This document shows, piece after piece, positions 42,144-52,975 of a stretch of 64,000 nt of DNA; position 1 is the stretch's first letter; the number at the start of each line of letters is the position of its first letter. This stretch comes from Clostridiales bacterium (GTDB lineage Bacteria; Bacillota; Clostridia; Lachnospirales; Lachnospiraceae), in NCBI GenBank assembly GCA_029007845.1, contig JAQXIP010000110.1, positions 1 to 64,000 of the forward strand. Direction: 5' to 3'. The notes under the pieces are model-generated. The model did no database searches and was not told the origin of the DNA. It was given only the letters and a program-made list of their open reading frames with translations. The position numbers and the translations under genes were made by a program.

Positions 42144-42347
42144 ATGGATAATGAAAAAATAGATCGGATTAATACCCTTTACCACAAATCCCAGTCAGTA
42201 GGTCTTACTCCGGAGGAAAAAGAAGAGCAGGAACGGCTTCGGAAAGAGTATATTGCTGCGATCCGGAATAACATGAGAAGTACATTGAATAACATATCAA
42301 TTGTTGAGGAGGATGGATCGATTACCGATCTGTCAAAGAAAAAATGA
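42144..42347 (+). CDS. DUF896 family protein (YnzC-like)
   Basis: IDRINTLYHKSQSVGLTPEEKEEQERLRKEYIAAIRNNMRSTL. Confidence 0.93.
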   Translation: MDNEKIDRINTLYHKSQSVGLTPEEKEEQERLRKEYIAAIRNNMRSTLNNISIVEEDGSITDLSKKK

Positions 42348-42934
42348 CGATTCCAACCAAAAAAGAAATAAGAAGTGAGATGCTTAGCCGCCGCAACGCG
42401 TTGAGCAGTCAGGAGATTGAGACAAAAAGTGAACACATCCGGCTTAGATTATCCGGCGAAACGGTCTATCAGAATTGCGGGATTCTGTTGACCTATGTGT
42501 CCTACCAGAGTGAAGTGGATACATTAACAACGATAGCAAACGCATGGGAAGACAAAAAGAAGGTATTTGTTCCGAAAACAGGGAACGATGGACAAATGGA
42601 ATTCTATGAAATCAAATCCTATGAGGATCTGCTGCCGGGGTATCGTGGAATTCTGGAACCAAAAGGGGATACCAGCCGTTTTGTGCCAGAAGAAGAAAGA
42701 ACAGAAAAAGTATTGGTTCTTGTGCCGGGCTGTGCCTTTGATCCCCAGGGAAACCGGATTGGATATGGCGGTGGATATTATGACCGTTATCTTCCACGGA
42801 TCAGGAACGGAATCCGAATCGCTCTTTGTTATGATTTCCAGTTAATAAAAAAAATTATGCCAGATCCGTATGACCAGAAAGTAGATGCGCTTATTACAGA
42901 AAAACGGGTTCTGTTAAGAAAGGAGTATGTATGA
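42344..42934 (+). CDS. 5-formyltetrahydrofolate cyclo-ligase
   Basis: [40 protein letters not shown]. Confidence 0.93.
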   Translation: MTIPTKKEIRSEMLSRRNALSSQEIETKSEHIRLRLSGETVYQNCGILLTYVSYQSEVDTLTTIANAWEDKKKVFVPKTGNDGQMEFYEIKSYEDLLPGYRGILEPKGDTSRFVPEEERTEKVLVLVPGCAFDPQGNRIGYGGGYYDRYLPRIRNGIRIALCYDFQLIKKIMPDPYDQKVDALITEKRVLLRKEYV

Positions 42935-44181
42935 ACGAATATTTGGAAGAATTAGGAAAAAATGCAAAAAAAGCAGCAAGACTGCTTAATAATCTTTCCC
43001 AGGAAGAAAAAAATGAGGGACTGTTATCGGTGGCTGACCAGTTAATCAGCCAGACGCCTTATCTTTTGGAGGAAAACCAGATTGATGTACAAAAGGCAAT
43101 CGAAAACGGGGTAAAAGATTCTCTGGTAGACCGTCTCCGGCTGACACCGGAACGGATCGGTGCGATGGCAGAAGGACTTCGCCAGATTGCTGCACTTGAG
43201 GATCCGATTGGCGAGATTCTTTCGATGAAAACCCGTCCAAACGGGCTTCAGATCGGTCAGATGCGTGTGCCTCTTGGTGTAATCGGAATCATTTATGAAT
43301 CCCGTCCAAATGTAACTGCAGATGCGTTCGGTCTTTGCTTTAAGACCGGAAATGCCGTAATTCTTCGAGGTGGAAGTGATGCCATTCATTCAAACATCGC
43401 TGTAAAAAATGTAATCCAGGACGGACTAGAGGATGCCGCCCTTCCAAAAACCGCCATTGCACTTCTTGAAGATACTTCACGGGAAACGGCTGCCGAGATG
43501 ATGAAATGTGATGAATATATTGATGTGCTGATTCCAAGAGGAGGAGCCGGACTAATCCGTTCGGTTATGGAGAACAGCACGATTCCGGTCATTGAGACCG
43601 GAACCGGTAACTGCCACATCTATGTGGATGAATCAGCGGATCTTGATATGGCAGTTCGGATCATTGAAAATGCAAAAACACAGCGCATGGGTGTATGCAA
43701 TGCCTGCGAATCTCTTGTAATCCACCGCAGTGTGGCTGACAAGATTATTCCTATGATTGCCGATACCCTTGGCAAAAAAAAGGTTGAGATCCGTGCAGAT
43801 GAAGATTCACGGGTCATTGCACCACAATTAACTCCGGCTTCAAAGGAGGATTGGGGAACTGAATACCTTGATGCCATCATTTCCATGAAAGTAGTCGATT
43901 CCATCGAAGAAGCGATTGAACACATTAACCAGTATAATACCGGTCATTCAGAGGCGATTATTACGAGTAATTACAAGAATGCACTCCGGTTCCAGCGGGA
44001 GATCGACGCAGCTGCTGTGTATGTGAATGCCTCAACCCGGTTTACGGATGGTTTTGAATTCGGATTTGGTGCGGAGATTGGAATCAGTACCCAGAAGCTT
44101 CACGCCAGAGGACCAATGGGACTTTTGGCGCTGACCACCACAAAATATGTCATTTTCGGAGACGGACAGATTCGGGAATAA
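42931..44181 (+). CDS. proA: Glutamate-5-semialdehyde dehydrogenase
   Basis: [50 protein letters not shown]. Confidence 0.95.
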   Translation: MNEYLEELGKNAKKAARLLNNLSQEEKNEGLLSVADQLISQTPYLLEENQIDVQKAIENGVKDSLVDRLRLTPERIGAMAEGLRQIAALEDPIGEILSMKTRPNGLQIGQMRVPLGVIGIIYESRPNVTADAFGLCFKTGNAVILRGGSDAIHSNIAVKNVIQDGLEDAALPKTAIALLEDTSRETAAEMMKCDEYIDVLIPRGGAGLIRSVMENSTIPVIETGTGNCHIYVDESADLDMAVRIIENAKTQRMGVCNACESLVIHRSVADKIIPMIADTLGKKKVEIRADEDSRVIAPQLTPASKEDWGTEYLDAIISMKVVDSIEEAIEHINQYNTGHSEAIITSNYKNALRFQREIDAAAVYVNASTRFTDGFEFGFGAEIGISTQKLHARGPMGLLALTTTKYVIFGDGQIRE

Positions 44182-44203
44182 GCACAAACCGGTATATATT
44201 TTA

Positions 44204-44250
44204 AAACCTGCCATACATTTTATCTATAAAGTGAATTGGCAGGTTTTTTT
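44204..44250 (+). terminator. Intrinsic terminator after proA
   Basis: AAACCTGCCA..TGGCAGGTTTTTTT. Confidence 0.85.
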
Positions 44251-45141
44251 ATGTTATTTCGCATCTCTTCACGAGAGGATAATTGGAACCGGAAAGCAAC
44301 CTACCACGATCTGATGCAGTATATCCGGGAACTAATTTTTTTATTTCCTGATTTTATTGCATTGGAATACATTGGAACTTCTGCGGATAAACGGAAGATT
44401 CCGCTGCTGACTGTTGCAAGAAGAAACAGCCAGACAAAGCAAATTAAGAATCATTTTTGCTTTGTCTCAGGAGTGCATGGCAGGGAAGCTGTGAATCCTC
44501 TTGCACTTTTACATATGGCCTATTGGTATGCAAGATACCGGAAAGACTGGCTGTCATGGAATTGCCTGTATATTATCCCCGTGCTCAACCCGGATGGGTA
44601 TGTCATTGCGACGGAAGGAAAGAGTGCTATCTCCAATATTCTTTATCAAAAGAGAATTCTTTTAGAAAAAACCGAGGCGGCTTTCTGGAAATGGAATGCC
44701 CGGGGGATTGATATCAACCGGAATTTTCCTTCTGTGTTGTGGAAGAAAACAGAAACGTCAGGATACCCTGCAAGTGAGAAGGAGACATTGGCTTTAATGG
44801 GATTTTTAACGCATCATTCCGTTCAGGTGTTTTTTGACATTCATTCCAGAGGAAACCAGATCTTTTATTATCGAAAAACAGAATCAGATTCTTATAATGT
44901 GAAGCAGCGGCTTCTGGCAGAAGAAATCCGGGAATTAACCGGATATACCATGATGGAACCGGATGAGGAAATAACGGACGGAGACTGTGGGGGAAATACG
45001 GTTCATTACGTGGCAGAACATTTTAAGATTCCGGCATTTACTTTGGAAACAATACCGGAAGAAGAGACCTTTCCACTTCCTTTTTCCTATCAGGAAGATA
45101 TTTTTGAAAAAATTGTATTAATTCCAATGAAACTGGTATAA
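44251..45141 (+). CDS. M14-family zinc carboxypeptidase
   Basis: SGVHGREAVNPLALLHM (HxxE), NPDGYVIATEG, RGIDINRNFPSV, FDIHSRGN; start position uncertain. Confidence 0.85.
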   Translation: MLFRISSREDNWNRKATYHDLMQYIRELIFLFPDFIALEYIGTSADKRKIPLLTVARRNSQTKQIKNHFCFVSGVHGREAVNPLALLHMAYWYARYRKDWLSWNCLYIIPVLNPDGYVIATEGKSAISNILYQKRILLEKTEAAFWKWNARGIDINRNFPSVLWKKTETSGYPASEKETLALMGFLTHHSVQVFFDIHSRGNQIFYYRKTESDSYNVKQRLLAEEIRELTGYTMMEPDEEITDGDCGGNTVHYVAEHFKIPAFTLETIPEEETFPLPFSYQEDIFEKIVLIPMKLV

Positions 45142-45223
45142 AAACATACACAAATGAGCAAAAAAATGTTATAATACTGGAATGGTCGTAACACTGATTA
45201 AAAGGATAGGAGAATAATACACC

Positions 45224-46720
45224 ATGACTCAGAAGGAAAAGAAACCGTACGAGATAAAAGAGGCACAGCATGCCACAAGAGAGCAGAACCGTCTTGAGAC
45301 AGTGCGCCAGTTTGAATATATGGAGCGTTTAAAGGGGAAGATTAAGGAACTTGAACAGGAAGCCGGGCATCCGCTGAAAGCCTGTGTCAACACGTTCGGG
45401 TGTCAGATGAATGCCAGAGATTCAGAGAAAATGATCGGAATTCTTCATGAGATCGGCTATACCATTACCCCAAAAGAAGAGGATGCCGATTTTATCTTAT
45501 ACAATACCTGCACGGTCCGGGAAAATGCCAATGAACGGGTATATGGACGGCTTGGTCATATCAAGCATCAGAAAAAAGAGAAGCCACATCTGATGGTTGC
45601 CCTGTGTGGCTGCATGATGCAGGAAGAAAAAGTCATTGAGACAATCCAGAAAAAGTATTCCTTTGTAGATATTGTATTTGGGACTCATAACGTATTTAAA
45701 CTGGCAGAGCTTTTGTGGAGCCGTCTGGAATCAGACCGGATGATTATTGATATCTGGAAAGATACGGATCAGGTAGTGGAAAATCTTCCAAGTGAGCGGA
45801 AGTATTCCTTTAAGGCGGGCGTCAATATTATGTATGGCTGTAATAATTTCTGCAGCTACTGTATTGTGCCATATGTACGTGGAAGAGAGCGAAGCAGGCT
45901 GCCGGAGGATATTATTGATGAGGTAACCCGCCTGGCAGAAGACGGGGTAAAGGAAATCATGCTGCTTGGACAGAACGTGAATTCTTATGGAAAGAATCTG
46001 GCAAAACCAATGTCGTTTGCCAGCCTGCTTGCAGAAGTAGAAAAAGTGCCTGGGATTGAACGCATCCGTTTTATGACATCCCATCCGAAGGATTTATCCG
46101 ATGAATTGATCGAAGTCATGAGCCGGTCTGATAAAATCTGCCGGCATCTGCATCTTCCGCTCCAATCCGGAAGCACCCGGCTGTTACAGATTATGAACCG
46201 AAAATATACAAAAGAGGATTATCTTCTTCTTGTGAAAAAAATCCGCAATGCAATACCGGATATTTCACTGACTACGGACATTATTGTTGGTTTTCCGGGA
46301 GAGACTGAGGAAGATTTTCAAGAGACACTGGATGTGGTAAGACAGGCTGAATACGACAGTGCTTATACCTTTATCTATTCCAAACGTACGGGAACACCTG
46401 CTGCCGCAATGGAAAACCAGGTTCCAGAGGATGTGGTAAAGGACCGGTTTGACCGTCTGCTTCAGGTTGTATCCGAGGTAGGGGCGAATATCAGTGGAAA
46501 AGACACGGGAAAAGTGATGACCGCATTAATTGAAGAACAAAACAGCCAGAATCCGGAACTGGTCACCGGACGGCTCTCGAATAATATGCTTGTTCATCTG
46601 AAGGGAACAGTGGACATGATTGGTAATATTTATCCGGTCCGTCTGGATGAGTGCAAGGGATTTTATTATCTTGGCTCTCTTGCAAATGAGAAGGAAGGTC
46701 TTGGAGGTGAAGGACATTGA
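45224..46720 (+). CDS. miaB: tRNA (N6-isopentenyl adenosine(37)-C2)-methylthiotransferase MiaB
   Basis: NTFGCQMNARDSEKM; MYGCNNFCSYCIVPYVRGRERSR; TRAM-like C-terminus. Confidence 0.95.
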   Translation: MTQKEKKPYEIKEAQHATREQNRLETVRQFEYMERLKGKIKELEQEAGHPLKACVNTFGCQMNARDSEKMIGILHEIGYTITPKEEDADFILYNTCTVRENANERVYGRLGHIKHQKKEKPHLMVALCGCMMQEEKVIETIQKKYSFVDIVFGTHNVFKLAELLWSRLESDRMIIDIWKDTDQVVENLPSERKYSFKAGVNIMYGCNNFCSYCIVPYVRGRERSRLPEDIIDEVTRLAEDGVKEIMLLGQNVNSYGKNLAKPMSFASLLAEVEKVPGIERIRFMTSHPKDLSDELIEVMSRSDKICRHLHLPLQSGSTRLLQIMNRKYTKEDYLLLVKKIRNAIPDISLTTDIIVGFPGETEEDFQETLDVVRQAEYDSAYTFIYSKRTGTPAAAMENQVPEDVVKDRFDRLLQVVSEVGANISGKDTGKVMTALIEEQNSQNPELVTGRLSNNMLVHLKGTVDMIGNIYPVRLDECKGFYYLGSLANEKEGLGGEGH

Positions 46721-47730
46721 TTTACCCGGCATTTTTAGAGAAGGATTGTCCGATTGGCGTGACGGCACCTTCTGATGGTAATTCAGAAGAGCTGGATTAT
46801 GTACGTCTGGATTCTGCCGTCTCACATCTGAAAGAGCATGGTTATCCGGTACTTCTTACAAACGATGTAAAAAGCAGCCGGAAAGGCCGCAGTGCAGATG
46901 GGAAAACAAGAGCATCTGAGTTTTTATCTTTATGGAACAATCCGGATATCCGGCTGATTATTTCCGCAAAGGGCGGGGACTATCTAATGGAGATTCTTTC
47001 GTTTCTTGACTTTGACGAGATGAAAAAGCATCCGGTCTGGTTTCAGGGATATTCGGATAATACCGGATTAACCTTTTTAATTACAACCCTTTGCGACATT
47101 GCTTCGATCTATGGTAATAACTTTAATGATTTCGGCATGGAGCCTTGGCATCAATCACTGGTTCAGAATGAAGCTCTCTGGAAAGGGGAACCGGTGCTGC
47201 AGAACAGCTTCGATTTTTGTGAAAATAAGTTTCACGACCGTGTTATCGGACTGGAAGGATATCATCCGGATGAAAAAGTATGCTGGAGCTGCCTTTCTAC
47301 CGATACAGAACCGTTGTCTTTACAAGGACGGCTTCTGGGCGGCTGTCTTGATGTTCTTTTGAATCTTTGTGGAACACGGTATGACAAAGTAAAAGAATTT
47401 GTGAGCCGTTACAAGCAGGATGGAATTGTGTGGTATCTGGAGAGTTTTGCACTTGGCAGTGAAGAGCTTGCCCGTGGATTGTGGCAGCTTCGGGAAGCTG
47501 GATGGTTCCAGCATGCAAAAGGTTTTGTATTTGGAAGACCGTGTTTTTTCCATTCTGACACGGATACCAGTTATGAAGAAGCCGTTGTCTCGGTTCTGGG
47601 AACGAGTCTGCCCATTTTGTTCCAGGCTGATATCGGACATCGGGGACCACAGTTTGCGATTGTAAACGGATCAATCGGAACGATTACCTATGCTAATGGC
47701 GGCGGCAGTCTTTCCATGGAATTCCGATAA
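46717..47730 (+). CDS. S66 family LD-carboxypeptidase (MccF-like)
   Basis: IGVTAPSDGNSEE; GYSDNTGLTFLI; GGCLDVLLNLCGT. Confidence 0.87.
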   Translation: MIYPAFLEKDCPIGVTAPSDGNSEELDYVRLDSAVSHLKEHGYPVLLTNDVKSSRKGRSADGKTRASEFLSLWNNPDIRLIISAKGGDYLMEILSFLDFDEMKKHPVWFQGYSDNTGLTFLITTLCDIASIYGNNFNDFGMEPWHQSLVQNEALWKGEPVLQNSFDFCENKFHDRVIGLEGYHPDEKVCWSCLSTDTEPLSLQGRLLGGCLDVLLNLCGTRYDKVKEFVSRYKQDGIVWYLESFALGSEELARGLWQLREAGWFQHAKGFVFGRPCFFHSDTDTSYEEAVVSVLGTSLPILFQADIGHRGPQFAIVNGSIGTITYANGGGSLSMEFR

Positions 47731-47758
47731 AGGATCATATAGTAAGGGGATTGTTTAC

Positions 47759-50700
47759 ATGCTTCCTATTTCACAGGATATGATAAGGGGACTGGTGACC
47801 GATGAAGCCACCTTTTACCGGGGAGTACATTATTATAAAAAGAATGCCGTATCACATGTTACCTGGTCAAAAAACAGCCGCACCTATTATGGGATCGTTC
47901 ATGGCGGAAATGATTACCAGGTATCGATACAGGAATTAACGGACGGACAGGTAAAGTATGCCTGTAATTGTCCGTTCCATATCAAAAATGAAGGTGCCTG
48001 CAAACATGTAGTGGCAATGATGCTTTTTTTGGAACACTATCTTTCCCATAACCAGAATGGGGAAACGGCGCAGAGCGCTGAAGAAAAAAAAGTCCAGCAG
48101 ATTCTGGATTATTTTGGACAGGAGTATGTAAAAAAGCCGGAAGCAGAGGAGTTTGCGCTGGAAGTTACGATCAGGATTCCCGAGATACTATCTGGGACTT
48201 CTGGAAGATGTTATGTCTCTCTTCAGGCAGGCGGGGAACGTTTTTATAAGGTTTCCAATATTAAAAAATTTCTGGCCGATTTATATGCAGGGAATGATTT
48301 TTCGTTAGGAAAGCAATTTAAGTACGTAGCAGGAGAGAATTCTTTTTGTGAATCCGCAAGGCGCATTCTTTCTTACCTGATGGAAATCTACGAGATCGAA
48401 TCAACGCTTGGAAAAGTATACTATAACAATCTGTATTCCAAGGCGGAGATGGTTCTATCAGCCGATATGTTAAAAAGGCTTTTACATCAGATTGGCAGTG
48501 AACCGTTTCATCTGATTCTTGGCGAACATGACCTAGGCGAGATTCATTTTGCAAAAGAAAATCCACCGATTGTTTTCCGGCTGGAGAAGGAAGATCAGAA
48601 TTTTCTTCTAAGCCAGGAGAACAACACCGTTATGCAGTCTGTCTCGAAAAAGGGCGACCTGATATTATGTGGTGATACGTTATATGAGACGACTGCGAAC
48701 TTTGCCCGGGATTATCTTCCGTTTTACCAGTCCCTTGGCCAGAACAGAGAGGTTCTCCAGTTCGCCCAGGAACAAAAAGATCGTTTTGTTGAACTCGTTC
48801 TGCCACGGATTCAGGAATCAGTGGCAATTCATGTTCCGGATGATATGAAGGACTGCTATATAAAAGAACCACTCCATAAAAAAGTATATCTGGATGCAGA
48901 GGGAATGCATGTAACAGCACGAATTGAATTTGTATATGGGAATTTTGCCATTGATTCCATCAAAGGAGAGCTTCCTGCGGGATATATTATTGCCAGGGAC
49001 AGGGACGAAGAGCAGGAATTTTTATCTTTTTTCCGGCAGTTCCACTTCCGGATTATAAAGAATCATTACAGGATGGAAAAAGAGGAGGACATTTATCAGT
49101 TATTAAGCGAAGGACTTCCAAAACTGCTGCACTGTGCAGATGTATATATTTCTGACACTTTGGCAAGTATGAAACCAAGAAAGCTTACGGCTGGGAAGGT
49201 GCATATGAATTATCAGGAAAGCAGCCATCTCTTAGAGCTTTCGTATGATTATCCCGAGGTATCAAAGGAAGAGCTTCATGACCTGATGACTTCCCTGATT
49301 CTGAAAAAACGATATCACCGTCTGAAAGATGGAACATTCCTGTTATTACCGGAATCAGAAGAATCACCGGATCAGATCCTTTCCAAATTGCCAAAAGGAA
49401 GCCACCGGCTGTCAAAGGATGGGAATCTTATGGTGGCCGGACAGTTTGCACCATATCTTTCGATGTTGATTAATCATAAGGATATGCTTTCCATACAGGA
49501 AATGGACACACGGATCCGGATTCCTTCTACCGTCCATGCAACGCTTCGTTCATATCAGCGAACCGGTATCCGCTGGCTCTGCCATCTGGCATCCCGGCAT
49601 TTTGCCGGAATACTGGCGGATGATATGGGGCTTGGGAAAACATTACAGGCAATCGCCTATATGGCAGTTCAGTTATCAAAAGAACCGGATGCCCGTTTTT
49701 TAGTTGTTTCTCCAACGTCTTTAGTTTATAACTGGGTAGAAGAGTTTGAAAAATTCTTTCCTTCTGCATCGGTCTGTGTCGTAGAAGGAACACCAAAAGA
49801 ACGGGAACAGTTCATCACAAAACAGAATGCATCTGTCTTTCTTACGTCCTATCCGTTAATCCGGCGGGATATTGACAATTATACAAAGCTCCGGTTTCAC
49901 ACCGTATTTCTGGATGAGGCTCAGTTTATTAAGAATCCGGATTCCCAGAATGCAAAAGCGGTGAAAAAACTAGTTTCTGCCAATCGATTTGCCATGACTG
50001 GCACCCCTATCGAGAATTCACTTATGGAGCTTTGGTCCATCTTTGATTTTCTGATGCCAGGCTATCTTTACAGCCATAAAGAGTTTATGAAACATTACCT
50101 GAAAGGGGTTTCCAGCCCGGATGGAAAAGAGATGTTAAAGGAATTGGGAAATAAGATCAATCCTTTTATTTTAAGGCGTATGAAACAGGATGTATTAAAA
50201 GAACTTCCGGAAAAAACCGAATTGACCATGACAGCATATATGACGCCGGAACAGGAGAAAATATACCGGGCATTTCTGGAAGAAAGCCGGAACCGTCTTA
50301 TGCAGTCTATTAAAGAAAATGGTGTGAAAAAAATGCGGTTTGAGATATTATCAGTGCTAACCCGTTTAAGACAGATCTGCTGTCATCCGTCTACTTTTTT
50401 GGAACATTATAACGGTGGAAGTGGTAAACTGGATCTTTTGCTGAGTACCCTTTCCCAGTTTACCGAAGATGGGCGGCGGATTCTTTTGTTCTCCCAGTTT
50501 ACTTCCATGCTCGATCTGATTGCAAAAGAACTCGACCGGGCAAAAGAAGGGTATTTTTATCTGTCTGGCAGCACGTCAAAAGAAGACCGTTCCGATATGG
50601 TTAACCGTTTTAATAACGGTGAGAATAGTATCTTTCTGATTTCTTTGAAAGCAGGAGGTACCGGTCTTAATCTTACCGGGGCAGATACAGTCATCCATTA

Positions 50701-50929
50701 TGATCCGTGGTGGAATCCGGCGGTGGAAGAGCAGGCTACTGACCGGGCTTACCGAATTGGCCAGAAACATTCGGTGGAAGTAGTGAAACTAATTACGCGC
50801 AATTCCATAGAAGAAAAAATACTAAAGCTTCAGAAAAAGAAGCAGTTATTATCGGATTCGGTAATCCGGTCTCAGGAGATTTTTCTCAATCAATTAACCA
50901 TAGAAGAACTTGAGGAGGTTTTTTCGTGA
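47759..50929 (+). CDS. SNF2-family helicase with N-terminal SWIM zinc finger
   Basis: CNCPFHIKNEGACKHVVAMM SWIM; GILADDMGLGKTLQAIAYM, LDEAQFIKNP, LLFSQFTSMLDLI, TDRAYRIGQ. Confidence 0.93.
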   Translation: MLPISQDMIRGLVTDEATFYRGVHYYKKNAVSHVTWSKNSRTYYGIVHGGNDYQVSIQELTDGQVKYACNCPFHIKNEGACKHVVAMMLFLEHYLSHNQNGETAQSAEEKKVQQILDYFGQEYVKKPEAEEFALEVTIRIPEILSGTSGRCYVSLQAGGERFYKVSNIKKFLADLYAGNDFSLGKQFKYVAGENSFCESARRILSYLMEIYEIESTLGKVYYNNLYSKAEMVLSADMLKRLLHQIGSEPFHLILGEHDLGEIHFAKENPPIVFRLEKEDQNFLLSQENNTVMQSVSKKGDLILCGDTLYETTANFARDYLPFYQSLGQNREVLQFAQEQKDRFVELVLPRIQESVAIHVPDDMKDCYIKEPLHKKVYLDAEGMHVTARIEFVYGNFAIDSIKGELPAGYIIARDRDEEQEFLSFFRQFHFRIIKNHYRMEKEEDIYQLLSEGLPKLLHCADVYISDTLASMKPRKLTAGKVHMNYQESSHLLELSYDYPEVSKEELHDLMTSLILKKRYHRLKDGTFLLLPESEESPDQILSKLPKGSHRLSKDGNLMVAGQFAPYLSMLINHKDMLSIQEMDTRIRIPSTVHATLRSYQRTGIRWLCHLASRHFAGILADDMGLGKTLQAIAYMAVQLSKEPDARFLVVSPTSLVYNWVEEFEKFFPSASVCVVEGTPKEREQFITKQNASVFLTSYPLIRRDIDNYTKLRFHTVFLDEAQFIKNPDSQNAKAVKKLVSANRFAMTGTPIENSLMELWSIFDFLMPGYLYSHKEFMKHYLKGVSSPDGKEMLKELGNKINPFILRRMKQDVLKELPEKTELTMTAYMTPEQEKIYRAFLEESRNRLMQSIKENGVKKMRFEILSVLTRLRQICCHPSTFLEHYNGGSGKLDLLLSTLSQFTEDGRRILLFSQFTSMLDLIAKELDRAKEGYFYLSGSTSKEDRSDMVNRFNNGENSIFLISLKAGGTGLNLTGADTVIHYDPWWNPAVEEQATDRAYRIGQKHSVEVVKLITRNSIEEKILKLQKKKQLLSDSVIRSQEIFLNQLTIEELEEVFS

Positions 50930-51840
50930 AAAAAATGCTTTTTATTGTAAATCCTCATGCAGGAAAAGGATATATTAAAAACAGCCTGCTTTCTATTGTT
51001 GACTTATATACAAAAGCAGGTTATCTGGTGACTGTCTATACAACCCAGTGTGAAAAAGATGCTACCAATTGTGCCAGGAACCTTGCAGCAGACTATGATG
51101 TGGTCGCCTGCTCCGGTGGGGATGGAACACTGGATGAAGTGGTGACTGGTGTGCTTTCCTGTGGGAAGAAGGTACCGATTGGCTATATTCCGGCAGGAAG
51201 CACCAATGACTTTGCAAAAAGCATGTCCATATCCTCCAATAAATTGAAGGCTGCTTCGCTTGTGATGGAAGGGGCACCTTTTTATTGTGACGTTGGCATC
51301 TTTAATTCAAAACCGTTTATCTATATAGCTGCATTTGGGGCATTTACCGAAGTGTCTTATTCCACACCGCAGAATATAAAGAATTCCATGGGACATATGG
51401 CATATATTCTGGAAGGAGCAAAAAGTCTTGCTAATATTAAATCCTTTCATATCCGGATGGAATGTGACGGACACAAGATGGAGGATGACTTTATCTTTGG
51501 AATGATTACCAATTCTCTCTCGGTAGGTGGAATGAAAAGCTATGAGATGAGTGAAGTGGACTTTGATGATGGACTGTTTGAGATTATGATGATCCGCATG
51601 CCTCGTAATCCGATTGAGCTTCAGAATATTATTGGAGGACTATTATTAAATGATACGTCCAACGAGATGTTTTATTGCTTTAAGACATCCAAAGTTCTGT
51701 TTGCATCCCATACGCCGATTCCATGGACATTAGATGGAGAATTTGGCGGGGATGTAAAAGAGGCTTATGTGGAAAATCTTGAGAAGGCGTTTGCCATTTA
51801 CCGCAAAGCAAAATATCAGAACATGCCGCCGGAATCATAA
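50926..51840 (+). CDS. Diacylglycerol/sphingosine kinase-like lipid kinase (YegS family)
   Basis: FIVNPHAGKG; ACSGGDGTLDEVVTG; PIGYIPAGSTNDFAKS. Confidence 0.92.
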   Translation: MKKMLFIVNPHAGKGYIKNSLLSIVDLYTKAGYLVTVYTTQCEKDATNCARNLAADYDVVACSGGDGTLDEVVTGVLSCGKKVPIGYIPAGSTNDFAKSMSISSNKLKAASLVMEGAPFYCDVGIFNSKPFIYIAAFGAFTEVSYSTPQNIKNSMGHMAYILEGAKSLANIKSFHIRMECDGHKMEDDFIFGMITNSLSVGGMKSYEMSEVDFDDGLFEIMMIRMPRNPIELQNIIGGLLLNDTSNEMFYCFKTSKVLFASHTPIPWTLDGEFGGDVKEAYVENLEKAFAIYRKAKYQNMPPES

Positions 51841-51892
51841 AAAGAGGCAGAATGCAAGGTATGGTATCATATCTTGCATTCTGCCTCTTTTC
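51841..51892. terminator. Bidirectional terminator between convergent genes
   Basis: AAAGAGGCAGAATGCAAG..CTTGCATTCTGCCTCTTTT. Confidence 0.9.
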
Positions 51893-51900
51893 CGGTTATC

Positions 51901-52776
51901 CTATTCTTGTTCTTCTTCCGGAAGCAGCTCATTATAATGATCTTCACACAACTGTTCAATCAGATCTCTGTCATAATCCGGAAATGCTTTTTTTGCTCTG
52001 CTAAAAATCAGCCCGCTGATATTCAGATAATTAATTTCATCACTTTCTTTTAGATTGGTATGTTCACTAATATATTCCTCTGTAATGTTTGTATTAAGCC
52101 ATGTACTGATTTTTTTAATGGCTTCCTGCTCATCCGAAATTCCTGCTTTCATTTTAATTGCACGGCGTCCGGTTCCGATACCGACTGCAAGGCATGCAGA
52201 AAAAATAACGAAATAGATCACTGCAATCGGAGTTCCATTGATTACATTTAATTTTCCGATTAAGTTGAGAATCACAAAAACATAACCGGCGACACCAAAG
52301 ACTAGAAAAAGCACGGCAGTTGAAGCATAATCCGAGTAGCGGTCTTTCTTGTTTATGTAAGGGCGTCCTCCGCCGGATCGAAGCCTTGCCGCATCATTTT
52401 CTTCTTTTAGCTCTTCGAGCTTTTCTTCTGAGTCCTGTTCTTCCTCTAACTGTTCTTCTGTCTGGTTTTCTCCCGGCTCATCCGCATTCTGGTCACTGGA
52501 AAGATAAGACTGCTTGAAAGACAGTGCCTTCTTTTCGTCTTCTTTGTTGACAAACACGAAAAAATAGCCATCGGTTTTATTCTCTTCCGATTCAGCACTC
52601 TCGATTCCCTGTTCCAGAAGATACGCTGCAAACTGATCGGCAGACTGCTGATCCACACATTTGGCAATTGCTTTGCTTTTTACCGAGGGTTTTGCACCAA
52701 CCAGCGCAACATGGCACTCACTGCATTCCGTAATTCCTTCTTTATATTCGTTTTGGCATTTTGGACACCAAGGCAT
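51901..52776 (-). CDS. Membrane protein with N-terminal zinc ribbon, unknown function
   Basis: MPWCPKCQNEYKEGITECSECHVAL; acidic linker, TM segments; start at 52776. Confidence 0.8.
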   Translation of the reverse strand: MPWCPKCQNEYKEGITECSECHVALVGAKPSVKSKAIAKCVDQQSADQFAAYLLEQGIESAESEENKTDGYFFVFVNKEDEKKALSFKQSYLSSDQNADEPGENQTEEQLEEEQDSEEKLEELKEENDAARLRSGGGRPYINKKDRYSDYASTAVLFLVFGVAGYVFVILNLIGKLNVINGTPIAVIYFVIFSACLAVGIGTGRRAIKMKAGISDEQEAIKKISTWLNTNITEEYISEHTNLKESDEINYLNISGLIFSRAKKAFPDYDRDLIEQLCEDHYNELLPEEEQE

Positions 52777-52975
52777 GGTGACACATCCTTTCTTCTTTTT
52801 CTTACGCAACGCTATTTTAGCATAACAGGGAACCAAATACAAGTTTACAATCGCCTTCAAACTATGGTACTATTATCTATGACTGTACTGCTTTTCCCGC
52901 ATATAAAACCACCTGTGAGAATATGATATGATATCAAGGTCACAAAGTCATAATAAATAAGGGAAAAGGAGGCGC

